From Stieleria neptunia (GTDB lineage: Bacteria > Planctomycetota > Planctomycetia > Pirellulales > Pirellulaceae), in NCBI RefSeq assembly GCF_007754155.1, contig NZ_CP037423.1, positions 4,154,001-4,218,000 on the forward strand: a stretch of 64,000 nucleotides of DNA, given 5' to 3'. The stretch's first letter is position 1, and each line of letters begins with the position of its first letter. Below are positions 1 through 9,126 of the stretch, one piece after another. The position numbers were made by a program, and so were the translations under genes. The notes below the pieces were generated by a model. That model did not search any database and was not told where the DNA came from. It saw only the letters and a list, made by a program, of their open reading frames with translations.

Positions 1-949
1 CGGCGGTGGTCATCAGCGCCATGCTGATTCCGCTGGCCAGCGTTTCCGGACGTCCGATCGAGTTCTGGTCGCTGATCACTTCAAAGGCATCGATCATGCC
101 GATCACGGTGCCCAACAAACCGATCAAGGGAGCGACGTTGCTGATCGCGTGAAAGACACGCAGGTATTTTTTCAGTCCATCGGAAACCCGATCGCCGGCG
201 TCCATCACGGCCTGCTCGATTTCAAACATCGGCCGTCCCCAGCGACGCAGTGCCGCCCGAAAGACCTCGCTGACCGGGCAGTCAAACTCTTTGCACAACT
301 CGGTCGCTTCGTCATAACTGAGGACTCCGTCTTCGACACATTCGGTGAAACGACGGACGAACGGGCGTGGGATCACACGGCTGCGGCGAAGTGCGATCAG
401 ACGCTCCAAGGACAGCGACAGGACGACCAGCGAACAGATCGCCAGCGGCAGCATCAGCCAACCGCCCGTCATGACCTTGCTGACGAAAGCGGGTGTTTGA
501 AACCAACTCGCTCCGGCGGTTTCCTCTGCTGCGTTTTCATCGGCGCCGATCTGGCCCGTCGCAGGCCCTTCGGCGGGCAGCGCAGGGATTCCGCCCTGAG
601 TCGGCTGCGGTTGGCGCTGCGGTTGGCCTTGTCCGCCGGGTTGCATGGCGGTGCGAAACGCGGGTTGCCCCGGAGTCGCCGAATACTGGGGTTGGTTGCC
701 GTACTGGCCCGGTTGAAACTGGCCGCCGAACTGACCGTTTCTGAATTGCGGCTGCGTTTGGGCCAGTTGCGTTTGGGCTTGGGCGAGATTGATGGTCGAC
801 ATCCACCACAGCATGCCGAGGGCCAATACGACCACGGGCAGAATGTGGGAAATCAGTCCGGCCAGCCGCCGCGGTCGCCGCTCCGGTCGCAACTGGACCT
901 TGGAACGCGATTTTCGGGACGGCCGTTTTTTTGAATCAGAATCTTTCAT
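1..949 (-). CDS. MotA/TolQ/ExbB proton channel family protein (3' end outside window)
   Basis: This is an inner-membrane proton-channel subunit of the ExbB/TolQ/MotA family, which couples the proton gradient to envelope work with an ExbD/TolR partner (family knowledge). The frame opens at ATG 949 and runs off the left edge, so the C-terminus is missing. The N-terminus is basic and is followed by a membrane segment at about residues 30-50 (HILPVVVLALGMLWW). A long Gln/Pro/Gly-rich stretch follows at about 55-150, then a second membrane segment (GGWLMLPLAICSLVVLSLS) and the start of the conserved channel domain with NVAPLIGLLGTVIGMIDAF. The Q/P-rich extension ahead of the channel is much longer than in proteobacterial ExbB. 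The gene starts 13 bases after the stop of the upstream TPR gene, so the two probably form an operon. An exbD gene would be expected beyond the edge. Confidence 0.88.
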   Translation of the reverse strand, partial: MKDSDSKKRPSRKSRSKVQLRPERRPRRLAGLISHILPVVVLALGMLWWMSTINLAQAQTQLAQTQPQFRNGQFGGQFQPGQYGNQPQYSATPGQPAFRTAMQPGGQGQPQRQPQPTQGGIPALPAEGPATGQIGADENAAEETAGASWFQTPAFVSKVMTGGWLMLPLAICSLVVLSLSLERLIALRRSRVIPRPFVRRFTECVEDGVLSYDEATELCKEFDCPVSEVFRAALRRWGRPMFEIEQAVMDAGDRVSDGLKKYLRVFHAISNVAPLIGLLGTVIGMIDAFEVISDQNSIGRPETLASGISMALMTTA

Positions 950-962
950 CGATTGGCGTGAA

Positions 963-3017
963 TCAGCGTCGCAAACTTGGGGAATGGTAAGACGCGGCGT
1001 CGTCTGGGGAGTCGACGGCTGGGCTGTCGTTTTTCGAACCACCGGACGCAGACCTGGCGGCGCCTGGCAAAACAGCCATCCGGCGGCGTGCTTCGGTCGC
1101 GTACGAACTGTCGGCAAAACGGCCCAGCAGTGCTGAGTAGCAATCTCCGGCCTCGCGTGTCAGCCCCAATTGCTCAAACGACTTGCCGGCTTGCACCAAC
1201 GACGCCGCCACAAAAGGGCCTTCGGGGTCCAGCCCCTCGACCTTGCGGTAGTCGTCGATCGCCTTGGCAAACTGTCGCTGCATCAAGTGGGTTTCGCCGA
1301 TCATCCATTGGGCACGTCCACGCAGCGCCGGTGTGGCGTCGGGGCTGCGAACGACTCGTTCGTAAAGCGATCGCGCGCCGGTCAAGTCGACTTGCCGAAC
1401 CGACAAATCGCCCGCCAACAGATCCACCAACGCAACTTGAACGCCGCTCGACTTAGAGGCTTCATCGCCCAACGCCGTTCTCACACGCTGCAGTCGCCGC
1501 GCGGCTTCGGCGACGTCGGCATGGGCCACCGCGGACTCGGCACAGCGAAGCAGCGTGGCAAAATCGGTCGCGCCGTGATGGTCCACGACATGAGCCCACC
1601 ACTCGGCGGCCTTTGCCCCGCGATCGGTTTGGGTCAGGGCCTCGGCGAACAATCGATCGACGTGCACGCTTCTGCGTTCATCCGCGGTGTTCAAGCCCGT
1701 CGACTCGGCGGCTAGTGCCAGCATCGACCAGCGTCCCGTTCTGCCGGCCCACCGGCAAGCCGACTCGCGAGCCATCCGGGTCGATTCCACCAAGTCGCCG
1801 GAAATCAACGTCGCCGCGATCTGTTCGGCAAACCCAGAGCTTCCCCTCTCCGCGGAATCGTGCAGCAAGACGGCAATCCGTTGACCCGTTTTGTCTTCGG
1901 CGGCCAATCGTTTCAGCAAGACATCAAAGCGTGGCGGTGGAAGTGCGGGGCCGGCAAACAACAACGCTTGGCTGATCAAATCCGCCGACCATTGCTGCGG
2001 TTGCCCCTGCCGGACCACCCAATGCAGGAGGGAATCCCAGAGCGGAGACGTCTGGTCGGGCGGATCCGATGCAAGCGTCTTCAGCACGATCTGGTCGGCG
2101 CTGCGGCTCGATGGCCAACGCTGAAGCAGGTCTGCAATCGCAAGTTCGACCGCTTCGGTGTCGTCGGCCTTCAGCAGACATTGGATTCGCATGGCCGCCG
2201 CGTTGGCGGCGTCGGCGTGCGAGGGATAGGCGTCGATGAATTGCTGCAGTCGCTTTGCAGCGGCCGGCATTCGATCCGGTTGCATCGCGGTGGCCCAACC
2301 CAGACCCAGCATCGCCAACGCGCGATCGCTGCCGACCGCGTCGCTTGCGCCGGTTCGCGCGGTGTAGTCGACGATCCTGCCGTAGAGAGCTTCGGCATCC
2401 CCAGGACGCTGTTGATTCAGTGCCGACCAAGCCGCCCGCATCGCCAGTTTGATCAACGGTTGCAGAGTGTTGGCAGGCGGCGGCGTGGCTTCGGCCAATT
2501 CATCCAACGCCGGAACCAGCACTTTGGCGACCTGATCGTCTTGATGGGTGGCGGCAAAATGATTGGCCGCCGAAGTGCGAATCAACAGACGTTGGGCAAC
2601 CAGATCGGGATCCGGCTTGCGGCGAGCGAGTGAATGGACTGCCTGCAAATACAGATTGTCGATCTGCTTGGCGTCTAACTGTCCCTTCGCCGCGCGGGCC
2701 AACAGCACAAAATCCACGGAAAGATCAGCGTCGGACTGCTCGGCGAGTTCGCAGAGCATTTCGGCGGCCGATTGAAAGTTGCTTTGGTCGCGGGCGGTCC
2801 GGATCTGTTCAATCGTGGGGGGGGCGGATTCGGGGGGAGCCGCGGATGCGTTCGGAGTTGCCGCCAACAGGATCAGGAGTAGTAGCCAGGCAACGGGAAC
2901 CCTCCCCTCGCTTCGCTCGACCTTCCCGCAAAGTGGTCGTGGGATTTCAAAGTCACCCTCCTGGCAGGAGGGTCGAGCGCAGCGAGGGGAGGTCGAACGA
3001 TGAATCGCCACGTTCAC
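963..3017 (-). CDS. Secreted tetratricopeptide-repeat protein
   Basis: This TPR-type helical-repeat protein is probably periplasmic and probably works with the ExbB-like channel encoded 13 bases downstream. The hydrophobic signal core VAWLLLLILLAATPNASA is followed by a mature region rich in Ala-Leu helices. Degenerate TPR units are clearest near the C-terminus, for example at AKAIDDYRKVEGLDPEGPF and GKSFEQLGLTREAGDCYSAL. The start is unclear: no ATG, GTG or TTG lies in frame close to the signal core. The nearest in-frame starts are GTG at 3017 and 3011, and between them and the signal core lie two copies of a genome repeat read as KVERSEGR-type sequence. The open frame continues to 3281, but that extension is repeat-derived and is not supported. 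The native start may have been displaced by repeat insertion. The TPR assignment is good; the exact N-terminus is not. Confidence 0.75.
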   Translation of the reverse strand: MNVAIHRSTSPRCARPSCQEGDFEIPRPLCGKVERSEGRVPVAWLLLLILLAATPNASAAPPESAPPTIEQIRTARDQSNFQSAAEMLCELAEQSDADLSVDFVLLARAAKGQLDAKQIDNLYLQAVHSLARRKPDPDLVAQRLLIRTSAANHFAATHQDDQVAKVLVPALDELAEATPPPANTLQPLIKLAMRAAWSALNQQRPGDAEALYGRIVDYTARTGASDAVGSDRALAMLGLGWATAMQPDRMPAAAKRLQQFIDAYPSHADAANAAAMRIQCLLKADDTEAVELAIADLLQRWPSSRSADQIVLKTLASDPPDQTSPLWDSLLHWVVRQGQPQQWSADLISQALLFAGPALPPPRFDVLLKRLAAEDKTGQRIAVLLHDSAERGSSGFAEQIAATLISGDLVESTRMARESACRWAGRTGRWSMLALAAESTGLNTADERRSVHVDRLFAEALTQTDRGAKAAEWWAHVVDHHGATDFATLLRCAESAVAHADVAEAARRLQRVRTALGDEASKSSGVQVALVDLLAGDLSVRQVDLTGARSLYERVVRSPDATPALRGRAQWMIGETHLMQRQFAKAIDDYRKVEGLDPEGPFVAASLVQAGKSFEQLGLTREAGDCYSALLGRFADSSYATEARRRMAVLPGAARSASGGSKNDSPAVDSPDDAASYHSPSLRR

Positions 3018-3095
3018 TTCAGTGATTTCTGACCCAGTCGGCGCACCAGGGCAAACCCTCTCCTCGCTGCGCTCGACTCTCCCAGGGGGAGAGTG
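2895..3095. repeat. Cluster of TCGAGCGCAGCGAGGGGAGG-type palindromic repeats
   Basis: There are three copies in mixed orientation. An inverted copy lies at about 2900-2932, a direct copy at about 2952-2995 (GTCACCCTCC...GGAGGGTCGAGCG), and a diverged copy at about 3055-3095. The same element occurs inside two glycosyltransferase genes at 54,205-54,249 and 55,960-56,004. Here it covers the 5' end of the TPR gene. Confidence 0.8.
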
Positions 3096-3551
3096 ACCAG
3101 CCCCCTTTCGTTCTGCCGGCTTAAAGCCGCACGCCCTCCCTGCGGGTGGGTGGTTCCTCGCAGGGGTCTGAAGCGTCGACCGCGCATCGCTGGTGATGGC
3201 GAATTGCCGGCGCGCAGCGGACCCACCTGGTCGCATGTCCAGGCATCGTCTTGGTTCGGTTTCGGGGAATTCGCTATGCATTGTTGCCGGTACAATCGGA
3301 ATAATCGGGGTTACCGAATTAGTCTGCCGAGTCGCAAGCCGAATTCGGTCCCCGGCGTCGCTGGATCCCGTGGTTTAGCGGCAAACCAGCTATCCCCGCC
3401 CTGCCGTTTTATCTACTCTTAGGGAGCCATCCGACGCCGTGGCGTAAGCTTCCAGCTTGCGTTTCAGCCTGATCGGCAAGCAGGATGCTTACCCCACTTC
3501 GGCAAGCAGGATGCTTACCCCACCTTCCCGACTTCCTCTCCCTGCTCCCGT
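3018..3551. other. Intergenic region between the TPR gene and smc, repeat-filled
   Basis: These 534 bases separate two divergently transcribed genes and must hold both promoters, but I see no convincing -35/-10 pair. They contain one diverged palindromic repeat (3055-3095), one GTGGCGTAAGCTTCCAGC-type hairpin near 3440-3466, and two tandem copies of GGCAAGCAGGATGCTTACC about 25 bases apart at 3474-3522. The last of these ends only about 30 bases before the smc start. Short ORFs in this stretch look like repeat translations and are not called. Confidence 0.6.
3437..3525. repeat. REP-like hairpin plus two tandem GGCAAGCAGGATGCTTACC units
   Basis: The first unit is GTGGCGTAAGCTTCCAGC followed by TTGCG, a short palindrome with a GTGG head that also occurs at 16,591, 19,772 and three times at 24,463-24,560. 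It is followed by two near-identical direct copies of a related palindrome that carries its GTGG-like end in inverted form (CCCAC). Confidence 0.8.
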
Positions 3552-6500
3552 ATGCTCAAAGCTCTCGAACTCGCCGGCTTCAAAAGCTTTGCGGATCGTA
3601 CGCGCTTTGATTTCCCCGACGGGATCACGGTGGTCGTCGGCCCCAACGGCAGCGGCAAATCGAACATCGTCGACGCGATGAAGTGGGTGCTGGGCTCGCA
3701 GAGCGCCAAAAGTCTCCGCGGCAAGGAGATGTCGGACGTCATCTTCAAGGGGTCACAAACTCGCCCCGCAGCGGGTGCCGCCGAGGCGACGATCATTTTC
3801 GACAACGCCGATGGCAATTTGCCGGTCGATGCCCCCGAGGTCCATGTGACCCGTCGGGTGTACCGCAGCGGCGAAAGCGAATACCTGATCAACAAGCAAT
3901 CGGTACGGCTGAAGGACGTCCGGGATTTGATCCGCGGCACGGGAATCGGCATCGACGCGTACAGTTTGATCGAGCAGGGGAAAGTCGATCGAATGCTGCA
4001 GGCCAACGCCAAGGATCGCCGCGCGATCTTTGAAGAGGCGGCCGGGATCAGTCGCTTCAAGGCCAAAAAACTCGAAGCGGAGCGTCGACTGGCACGGGTG
4101 CAGTCCAATCTGACGCGGCTGAGCGACATCGTCGAAGAGGTCGGCACGCGGCTGAGAAGCGTGCGAAGTCAGGCGACCAAGGCCGAGCGGTATCGCCAAG
4201 CGAGCGAACGTCTCAAAGAGCTGCGGACCGTCGTGGCGTGGAATGATTGGACGAATCTGAACGAAGAAGTCGCCGCGTGTGACACGGAGTTGCAGGTCGC
4301 GAGCGAGCGACTCAACAAGTTGCAGGCCGAGCGCGAAGAGATGACGACGCGTCGGCAGGCGGCCGATCTACAGCTGCAAAAAATCGCCGATTCGGCGCGG
4401 GACCTGGAATCCGAACGACGTGAGACGCTCGGACGTGTCGCGTCGCTCGACGGCCGCAAGGACGCCGACCAAGCCTCGGTGTCCGACCTGCGGTTTTCGA
4501 TTTCTCAATCCTTGCGACGCGTGCGGTCGCTGCGATCACAAGCGGAAAAAGCGGCCGCGGAGTTGGCGGATGCGTCCGAACGCGTCCTGGCGAGCGAGCG
4601 GGATTTGGAATCGGTGCGGCAGCGGAGTGCCGAAGTCGAGGCGAAACGCGACAAGATTCAACTTGAGACCGACGAGATCGTGCAGCAGCGCGACACGACG
4701 CAACGCAACCACTTGGCGGCATTGCGCAAGGTCGCCGAATTGGAGTCGAGTCGGGAACGCATTCAGTCGCGGTTGTCCGAATATGGTCGTTTGTTGGTCA
4801 ATCTGACCAAGCGGGTTGCCGAGGCGTCGGAGTCGTTGCAGTCCGCCAAGTCGGATGACGTCGAGTGGGCCAAACGCGTGGAGTCGCTGAAGCGGACCAT
4901 CGAGACCGCCAAGGCGGATGTGCGTGCGGCCGAGGTCAAGACAAGCGAACATCGCCGGACGTTGGACCGTCGCAGCGGCGAGACGGCCGCGCTGAGGACG
5001 CGACTGGAAGGCATCCGGCAACGCTACCTAGTGTTGGAAGACCTGCAGCAACGAAACGAAGGGGTTTCCGGCGGCGTGCTCGGGGTGCTGGACCAAGTGA
5101 CCGCGCCTGATCATCCGCTGGTCGATTCGATCGAAGGCATGGTCGCGGACCTGGTGACGGCCAACACCGAAATCGCGCCGATGATCGACGCCGCCCTCGG
5201 CGAACGTTCGCAATACCTGGTAGCGCGCTCGGGTGACTTGGCCGAGGCGATTTGCAACGGAGAGATCGAAGCCGACGGCCGGGTGGGGATCATCCGCAGT
5301 GACCTGTTGCCCGAGCCGCCGAAAGAAAACCGGATCCAGTTGGAAGGATTGCAGGGCGTGATCGGTCGCGCCGATCGCGTCATCGATTGCGCGCCCGAAC
5401 AAATCAAATTGATCAGCCACCTGCTTTCGTCGACGTGGTTGGTCGAGGATCTGCACACCGCGCGAACGGTCAAAATGCTCAGCGGCCCCGGCCAACGCAT
5501 CGTGACCCGCAAGGGCGAAGTGCTCGAGAGCGACGGGACGATGGTCGTCGGACCACCGGCAACGGCCACCGGTTTGGTCAGCCGACGCAGTGAGCTGAGC
5601 GCCGCCGCCGAAGAGATCGAACACTATACGTTCAAGATCTTTGAAAACGACGAAGCGATCACGGAGTTGGCCAAACTGGTCGACACCCATGCGAGCGAGT
5701 TGGGCCGTTTGGAAATCGCGCATCGAAATCTGGTCACCGAACTGGCCGCCGCCGAAGCCGAACGAAGGCACGCCGGTGAACGCTTGGCCGGAATTCAAGC
5801 GACACACGACGCCATCGCCTCCGAGGTCGAATCGACGCAGGCCGAGCAGGCGGAGGCGAAAACGGAATCCGAGCGACTGGCCCAAGAGATCGTCCAGAAC
5901 CGACAGACGGTCGAGAAGCTGGAGAGCGAAGCGGCGGAAATCGAGGAGACGCTGTCGGAGACCCAGCAAGCGTTGCAGTCCGCGATCGGCGCCGTCATGA
6001 CGGTCTCCGTCGAAGTCGCCCGCGCCGAACAGAAACACGAATCGCTGGTCGCAACGATCCAGCAGCAGCGCCGCGATCAAGTCCAACGCGAAGCCGCCGT
6101 TGCAGAAGCTCAAACGGCGGCCGACACCGGATACGCCCGGCTGGCCGAATTGAATCAGCGGATTGCGGAAACGTTGGATGAACTGGCAACCTTGAAAGTC
6201 GACAGCGATCGGCAAGAACACGAGCTTCACGAGTTGGCGACCAGCGCGGAAACCGTTCGCGAAGCCAGCCGCGAGATCACCAAGGCCAGTGACGAAGCGA
6301 TCAAGGGTGCCGCCAAGGCCAGCGAAGAGGTTCACGCGATCACCAGCCGGCGCGATGCCGCGAAACTGCGGTTGGTGTCGCTCGCCGAACGCATTCAAGA
6401 AGACTATCAAATCGACTTGGAAAACGACGAGCCGCCGGAAGAGCTGTCGGAGATCGAAAACCGGGTCGCGATCGATGAGGAAATCAATCGGTTGCGTGAC

Positions 6501-7148
6501 CAGTTGCAACGCACCAGCAACGTCAACATGGAGGCGCTTGCGGAGTTGGAAGGGCTGCAAGAACGCTACGACCATTTGAGTGGTCAGTATGAAGACCTGT
6601 CGGCGGCGAAAGATTCGTTGCAACGGATCATCGGCCGCATCAACGCGGACAGTCGCCGTTTGTTCCTCGACACGCTCGAAGCGATCCGGCAGAACTTTCA
6701 GAAGCTGTATCGAAAATCCTTCGGCGGCGGGCACGCGGATTTGGTGTTGGAAGATTCCGAAGACCCGCTGGAAGCCGGCGTTGAAATCGTCGCGACGCCG
6801 CCGGGCAAACCCAGTTTCAGCAACTCGTTGCTCTCCGGCGGTGAAAAGGCGTTGACGGCGGTCGCGTTGTTGATGTCGATTTTCCAGTATCGCCCCAGCC
6901 CGTTTTGTGTGCTGGACGAAGTCGACGCGCCGTTTGACGAAGCCAACATCGGTCGATTTGTGACCGTGCTGAGCGAGTTTTTAGACCACAGCAAGTTCGT
7001 GGTCGTCACGCACAGCAAGAAAACGATGACCGCCGCGACCACGCTGTACGGCGTCACGATGCAAGAGTCCGGCGTCAGCAAACGCGTCTCGATCCGCTTC
7101 GAAGACGTCAGCGACAACGGAGAAATCTCCGAAGGCGAAGCGGCGTAG
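3552..7148 (+). CDS. smc: Chromosome segregation protein SMC
   Basis: SMC is the ATPase core of condensin. It dimerises, works with ScpA/ScpB, and compacts and segregates the chromosome (family knowledge). At 1,198 aa the protein has the usual length. The N-terminal ABC half starts LELAGFKSFADRTRFDFPDG and has a Walker A at VVGPNGSGKSNIVDAMKWVL (about residues 28-47). Two long coiled-coil arms surround a hinge at about residues 495-660 (GVLGVLDQVTAPDHPLVDSI onward). The C-terminal half has the ABC signature LLSGGEKALTAVALL (about 1093-1107) and Walker B CVLDEVDAPFDEANI (about 1118). The start ATG at 3552 lies six codons before the conserved LAGFKSF, so it is probably right although no strong Shine-Dalgarno is visible. 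A long minus-strand open frame at 5028-6734 is a shadow of this gene. Confidence 0.97.
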   Translation: MLKALELAGFKSFADRTRFDFPDGITVVVGPNGSGKSNIVDAMKWVLGSQSAKSLRGKEMSDVIFKGSQTRPAAGAAEATIIFDNADGNLPVDAPEVHVTRRVYRSGESEYLINKQSVRLKDVRDLIRGTGIGIDAYSLIEQGKVDRMLQANAKDRRAIFEEAAGISRFKAKKLEAERRLARVQSNLTRLSDIVEEVGTRLRSVRSQATKAERYRQASERLKELRTVVAWNDWTNLNEEVAACDTELQVASERLNKLQAEREEMTTRRQAADLQLQKIADSARDLESERRETLGRVASLDGRKDADQASVSDLRFSISQSLRRVRSLRSQAEKAAAELADASERVLASERDLESVRQRSAEVEAKRDKIQLETDEIVQQRDTTQRNHLAALRKVAELESSRERIQSRLSEYGRLLVNLTKRVAEASESLQSAKSDDVEWAKRVESLKRTIETAKADVRAAEVKTSEHRRTLDRRSGETAALRTRLEGIRQRYLVLEDLQQRNEGVSGGVLGVLDQVTAPDHPLVDSIEGMVADLVTANTEIAPMIDAALGERSQYLVARSGDLAEAICNGEIEADGRVGIIRSDLLPEPPKENRIQLEGLQGVIGRADRVIDCAPEQIKLISHLLSSTWLVEDLHTARTVKMLSGPGQRIVTRKGEVLESDGTMVVGPPATATGLVSRRSELSAAAEEIEHYTFKIFENDEAITELAKLVDTHASELGRLEIAHRNLVTELAAAEAERRHAGERLAGIQATHDAIASEVESTQAEQAEAKTESERLAQEIVQNRQTVEKLESEAAEIEETLSETQQALQSAIGAVMTVSVEVARAEQKHESLVATIQQQRRDQVQREAAVAEAQTAADTGYARLAELNQRIAETLDELATLKVDSDRQEHELHELATSAETVREASREITKASDEAIKGAAKASEEVHAITSRRDAAKLRLVSLAERIQEDYQIDLENDEPPEELSEIENRVAIDEEINRLRDQLQRTSNVNMEALAELEGLQERYDHLSGQYEDLSAAKDSLQRIIGRINADSRRLFLDTLEAIRQNFQKLYRKSFGGGHADLVLEDSEDPLEAGVEIVATPPGKPSFSNSLLSGGEKALTAVALLMSIFQYRPSPFCVLDEVDAPFDEANIGRFVTVLSEFLDHSKFVVVTHSKKTMTAATTLYGVTMQESGVSKRVSIRFEDVSDNGEISEGEAA

Positions 7149-7794
7149 CGGAAGCGGGTTTGGGGAGCTGGGGGCCGCTGTTTTAGGCCCGGAACGCCGC
7201 TGACTGAGGCCAGAAGGGCCGGCAGAGTGCTTGCCGGTGGCGTGAGCCACCGGATCGCGTGCCAACAAAAGTCTTTAGGCCCGGAGGGCCGGCATAGTGT
7301 TTGCCGGTGGCGTGAGCCACCGGAACGCGCGCCAACAAAAGTCTTTAGGCCCGGAGGGCCGGCACAGTGTTTGCCGGTGGCGTGAGCCACCGGAGAGCGT
7401 GCCAACAATCGGCTTTAGGCCCGGAGGGCCGGCAGAGTCATGGTGGCTGCGTCGCGTGGGACTGTGTCGGCCCTCGGGGCCTGCATCCAGCGCGGCACCT
7501 GGCCCCGGTGGCTGACACCACCGGCAGACACTGTTTCAGCCCTCCGGGCCTAGGGACACCGGTGGCTGGGGGAGGTCCATTGCACAAGTGACGGATCCGC
7601 TCGTAGCGCACGGCGCCAAGACTTTTTCAGCGCCGGCCCTCTCTGGCGTTTGCTTGCTGCGCAAACGCCGTCTCTCCCAGAGGGAGAGAATCGAATTGGT
7701 TACCAAATCCCGCAGTAAACGAATCGACGTCCCGGCGTTACCTGCGCAGACCTTGTCAGCCCATTGGCTAGCGGGCCAGGAGAAGAACGCTTCG
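7149..7794. other. Repeat-filled intergenic region after smc
   Basis: These 646 bases separate the convergent ends of smc and the TIGR03009 gene. They hold the 70-bp tandem hairpin array, inverted relatives of it at 7450-7560, and one further palindromic repeat at about 7640-7690 (CTCTCTGGCG...CTCTCCCAGAGGGAGAG). I see no credible gene. Confidence 0.65.
7195..7435. repeat. Tandem array with a 70-bp period, each unit carrying two hairpins
   Basis: GCCGGC of the repeat unit recurs at 7218, 7288, 7358 and 7428, an exact 70-base period. Each unit contains CCGGTGGC-GTGA-GCCACCGG, a perfect 8-bp stem closed by a GNRA-type tetraloop, and GGCCC-GGA-GGGCC, a perfect 5-bp stem. Unit-to-unit differences are few. 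At 7450-7560 related sequences occur in inverted orientation (GGCCCTCGGGGCC; GCCCTCCGGGCCTAGGG). The array lies just 3' of smc. Confidence 0.9.
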
Positions 7795-8835
7795 CTAACG
7801 TCTCGGGACCGTCGGTGCGTTCGGTTGGCCTTCGGCGATCTGGGGCGGCAGGAAGTTCTGGCTTGTGATCTCCCAGCTGGACGGCGGCTTTTTGGGGATG
7901 AAGTTGCCCATGAATTGTTGCAGGCCGGCGCCGATGGCGTTGCGTTTGACGTCGCTGAACTCGTAGTGATCCCATTGCGGGGCCAGCTTTTCATGAAAGT
8001 TCGGCGCGTACATGATCAGCACCTCGGGCTCGAACGTCGCGCTCAAGACGACTTGCACCATCTTGTATTGTGCTCGGTCTTCCTGCCGTTTCGGCCAGGC
8101 TTGGATCAAAAACGTGTTGGCTTTCGGCGACGGTTTCAGAGTCAACCAATAGCGTTGCTTGATGTTCTGGGCGTCCAAGTTGAACACAAATGGCAGCGGG
8201 CTGTTGAAGATATGTTGGCCTTGCATCTCCGGCGGCAGCTTTTGCACGTTGCACTTCTTCTCACCGCGATCGTATTCGATCAACTCCACGCCGTTGCAGA
8301 CCCAGTACTCGCCATACTTGTTGGGGTTCGGTCCATACTGCGGCTTGCCGTCCTTCATGCCCTTGTAGAACATCATGCTGTCGACTCGGAACAAGCCTTT
8401 GTCCGGATTGGCGTATTTGATCTCGCCCTCGGCCTTGTGTGCGTGGACACCCTCCGGCGCGGCCATCAAGTCAAAGTGCCAACGTTCGAACTTGCATTCG
8501 AGCGTCTTGGTGCCTTGGCTTTGCGTTTGCCAGGCCAACAACACTTGGTCCAACTGCGCTTGCTGCTGCGGCGTCAATGGCGGGAAAGGTTGTTGAGCGG
8601 TGGCGACCTGGCCACCACCGGCGACGGCCTGCTGGGCGCCCGGTTGCTGTGCGATGGCGTTCGGGGCCAGGGCTTGCGGGACGCAGAGGACTGGTGCGGT
8701 GACCAGGCAGCCGATGATCCCAGCACGGAACCATCGAAATACGCGGCAACGGTCCTTGCAACCGATCCCGTGTTCACCGTTCCTGTTTTGTTGGTACGTC
8801 TTTCCCATGGCCAGCGGCACCATCCTTGGAGTCAT
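7795..8835 (-). CDS. TIGR03009-type conserved planctomycete secreted protein
   Basis: This 346-aa protein resembles a conserved planctomycete family (TIGR03009) with a LolA/LolB-like outline. Its function is not known. After a basic N-terminus comes a hydrophobic segment (AGIIGCLVTAPVLCVPQALA, about residues 38-57), then a Gln/Ala/Pro-rich stretch. A conserved domain follows from about residue 85 with LDQVLLAWQTQSQGTKTLEC, AEGEIKYANPDKGLFRVDSM, EYWVCNGVELIEYDRGEKKC and PLPFVFNLDA. These are the strand-rich features that make it look like a lipid- or lipoprotein-binding half-barrel. ATGs also occur in frame at 8823 and 8808, and either could be the start. It stands alone, with the hairpin array downstream and a divergent WD40 gene upstream. 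The family call is from memory of its sequence pattern. Confidence 0.8.
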   Translation of the reverse strand: MTPRMVPLAMGKTYQQNRNGEHGIGCKDRCRVFRWFRAGIIGCLVTAPVLCVPQALAPNAIAQQPGAQQAVAGGGQVATAQQPFPPLTPQQQAQLDQVLLAWQTQSQGTKTLECKFERWHFDLMAAPEGVHAHKAEGEIKYANPDKGLFRVDSMMFYKGMKDGKPQYGPNPNKYGEYWVCNGVELIEYDRGEKKCNVQKLPPEMQGQHIFNSPLPFVFNLDAQNIKQRYWLTLKPSPKANTFLIQAWPKRQEDRAQYKMVQVVLSATFEPEVLIMYAPNFHEKLAPQWDHYEFSDVKRNAIGAGLQQFMGNFIPKKPPSSWEITSQNFLPPQIAEGQPNAPTVPRR

Positions 8836-9126
8836 TGATTGGTCAATTCATTCGACAAGAACCGCGTCAAAGTCCGCGGCCGCTGGCGTTGTAGCAAGTC
8901 CGGTCGCTGCAGAGAAAGTCGGATTTGCCCGGCGCCGTCAGTTTTGCCACTCACGACGCCTTTGCTAGCAACGGGTTTTGCCGTTTCCGATTGATCCGGT
9001 CATGAGTGACGGGATAGATGGCCGATGACAGAAGAGAAGCGGGCTGCGCAGAGTTTGAGTCTGCCGGCGAGTGGAATTCGAAGACCAGGTTACGAAGGAC
9101 CGCCCCGGATTGCGGGAGGAAGTCAC

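Noticed and set aside
3018..3281. Longer N-terminus of the TPR protein up to 3281
   Set aside because: The added residues are translations of dispersed palindromic repeats and precede the signal peptide by more than 120 residues.
5028..6734. 568-codon frame on the minus strand
   Set aside because: It is the antisense of smc coiled-coil sequence. Its product is Arg/Leu/Gln/Phe-rich without domains.
7195..7435. Possible CRISPR array
   Set aside because: The period is an exact 70 and the whole unit is conserved, with no variable spacers and no cas gene nearby. It is a tandem hairpin repeat.
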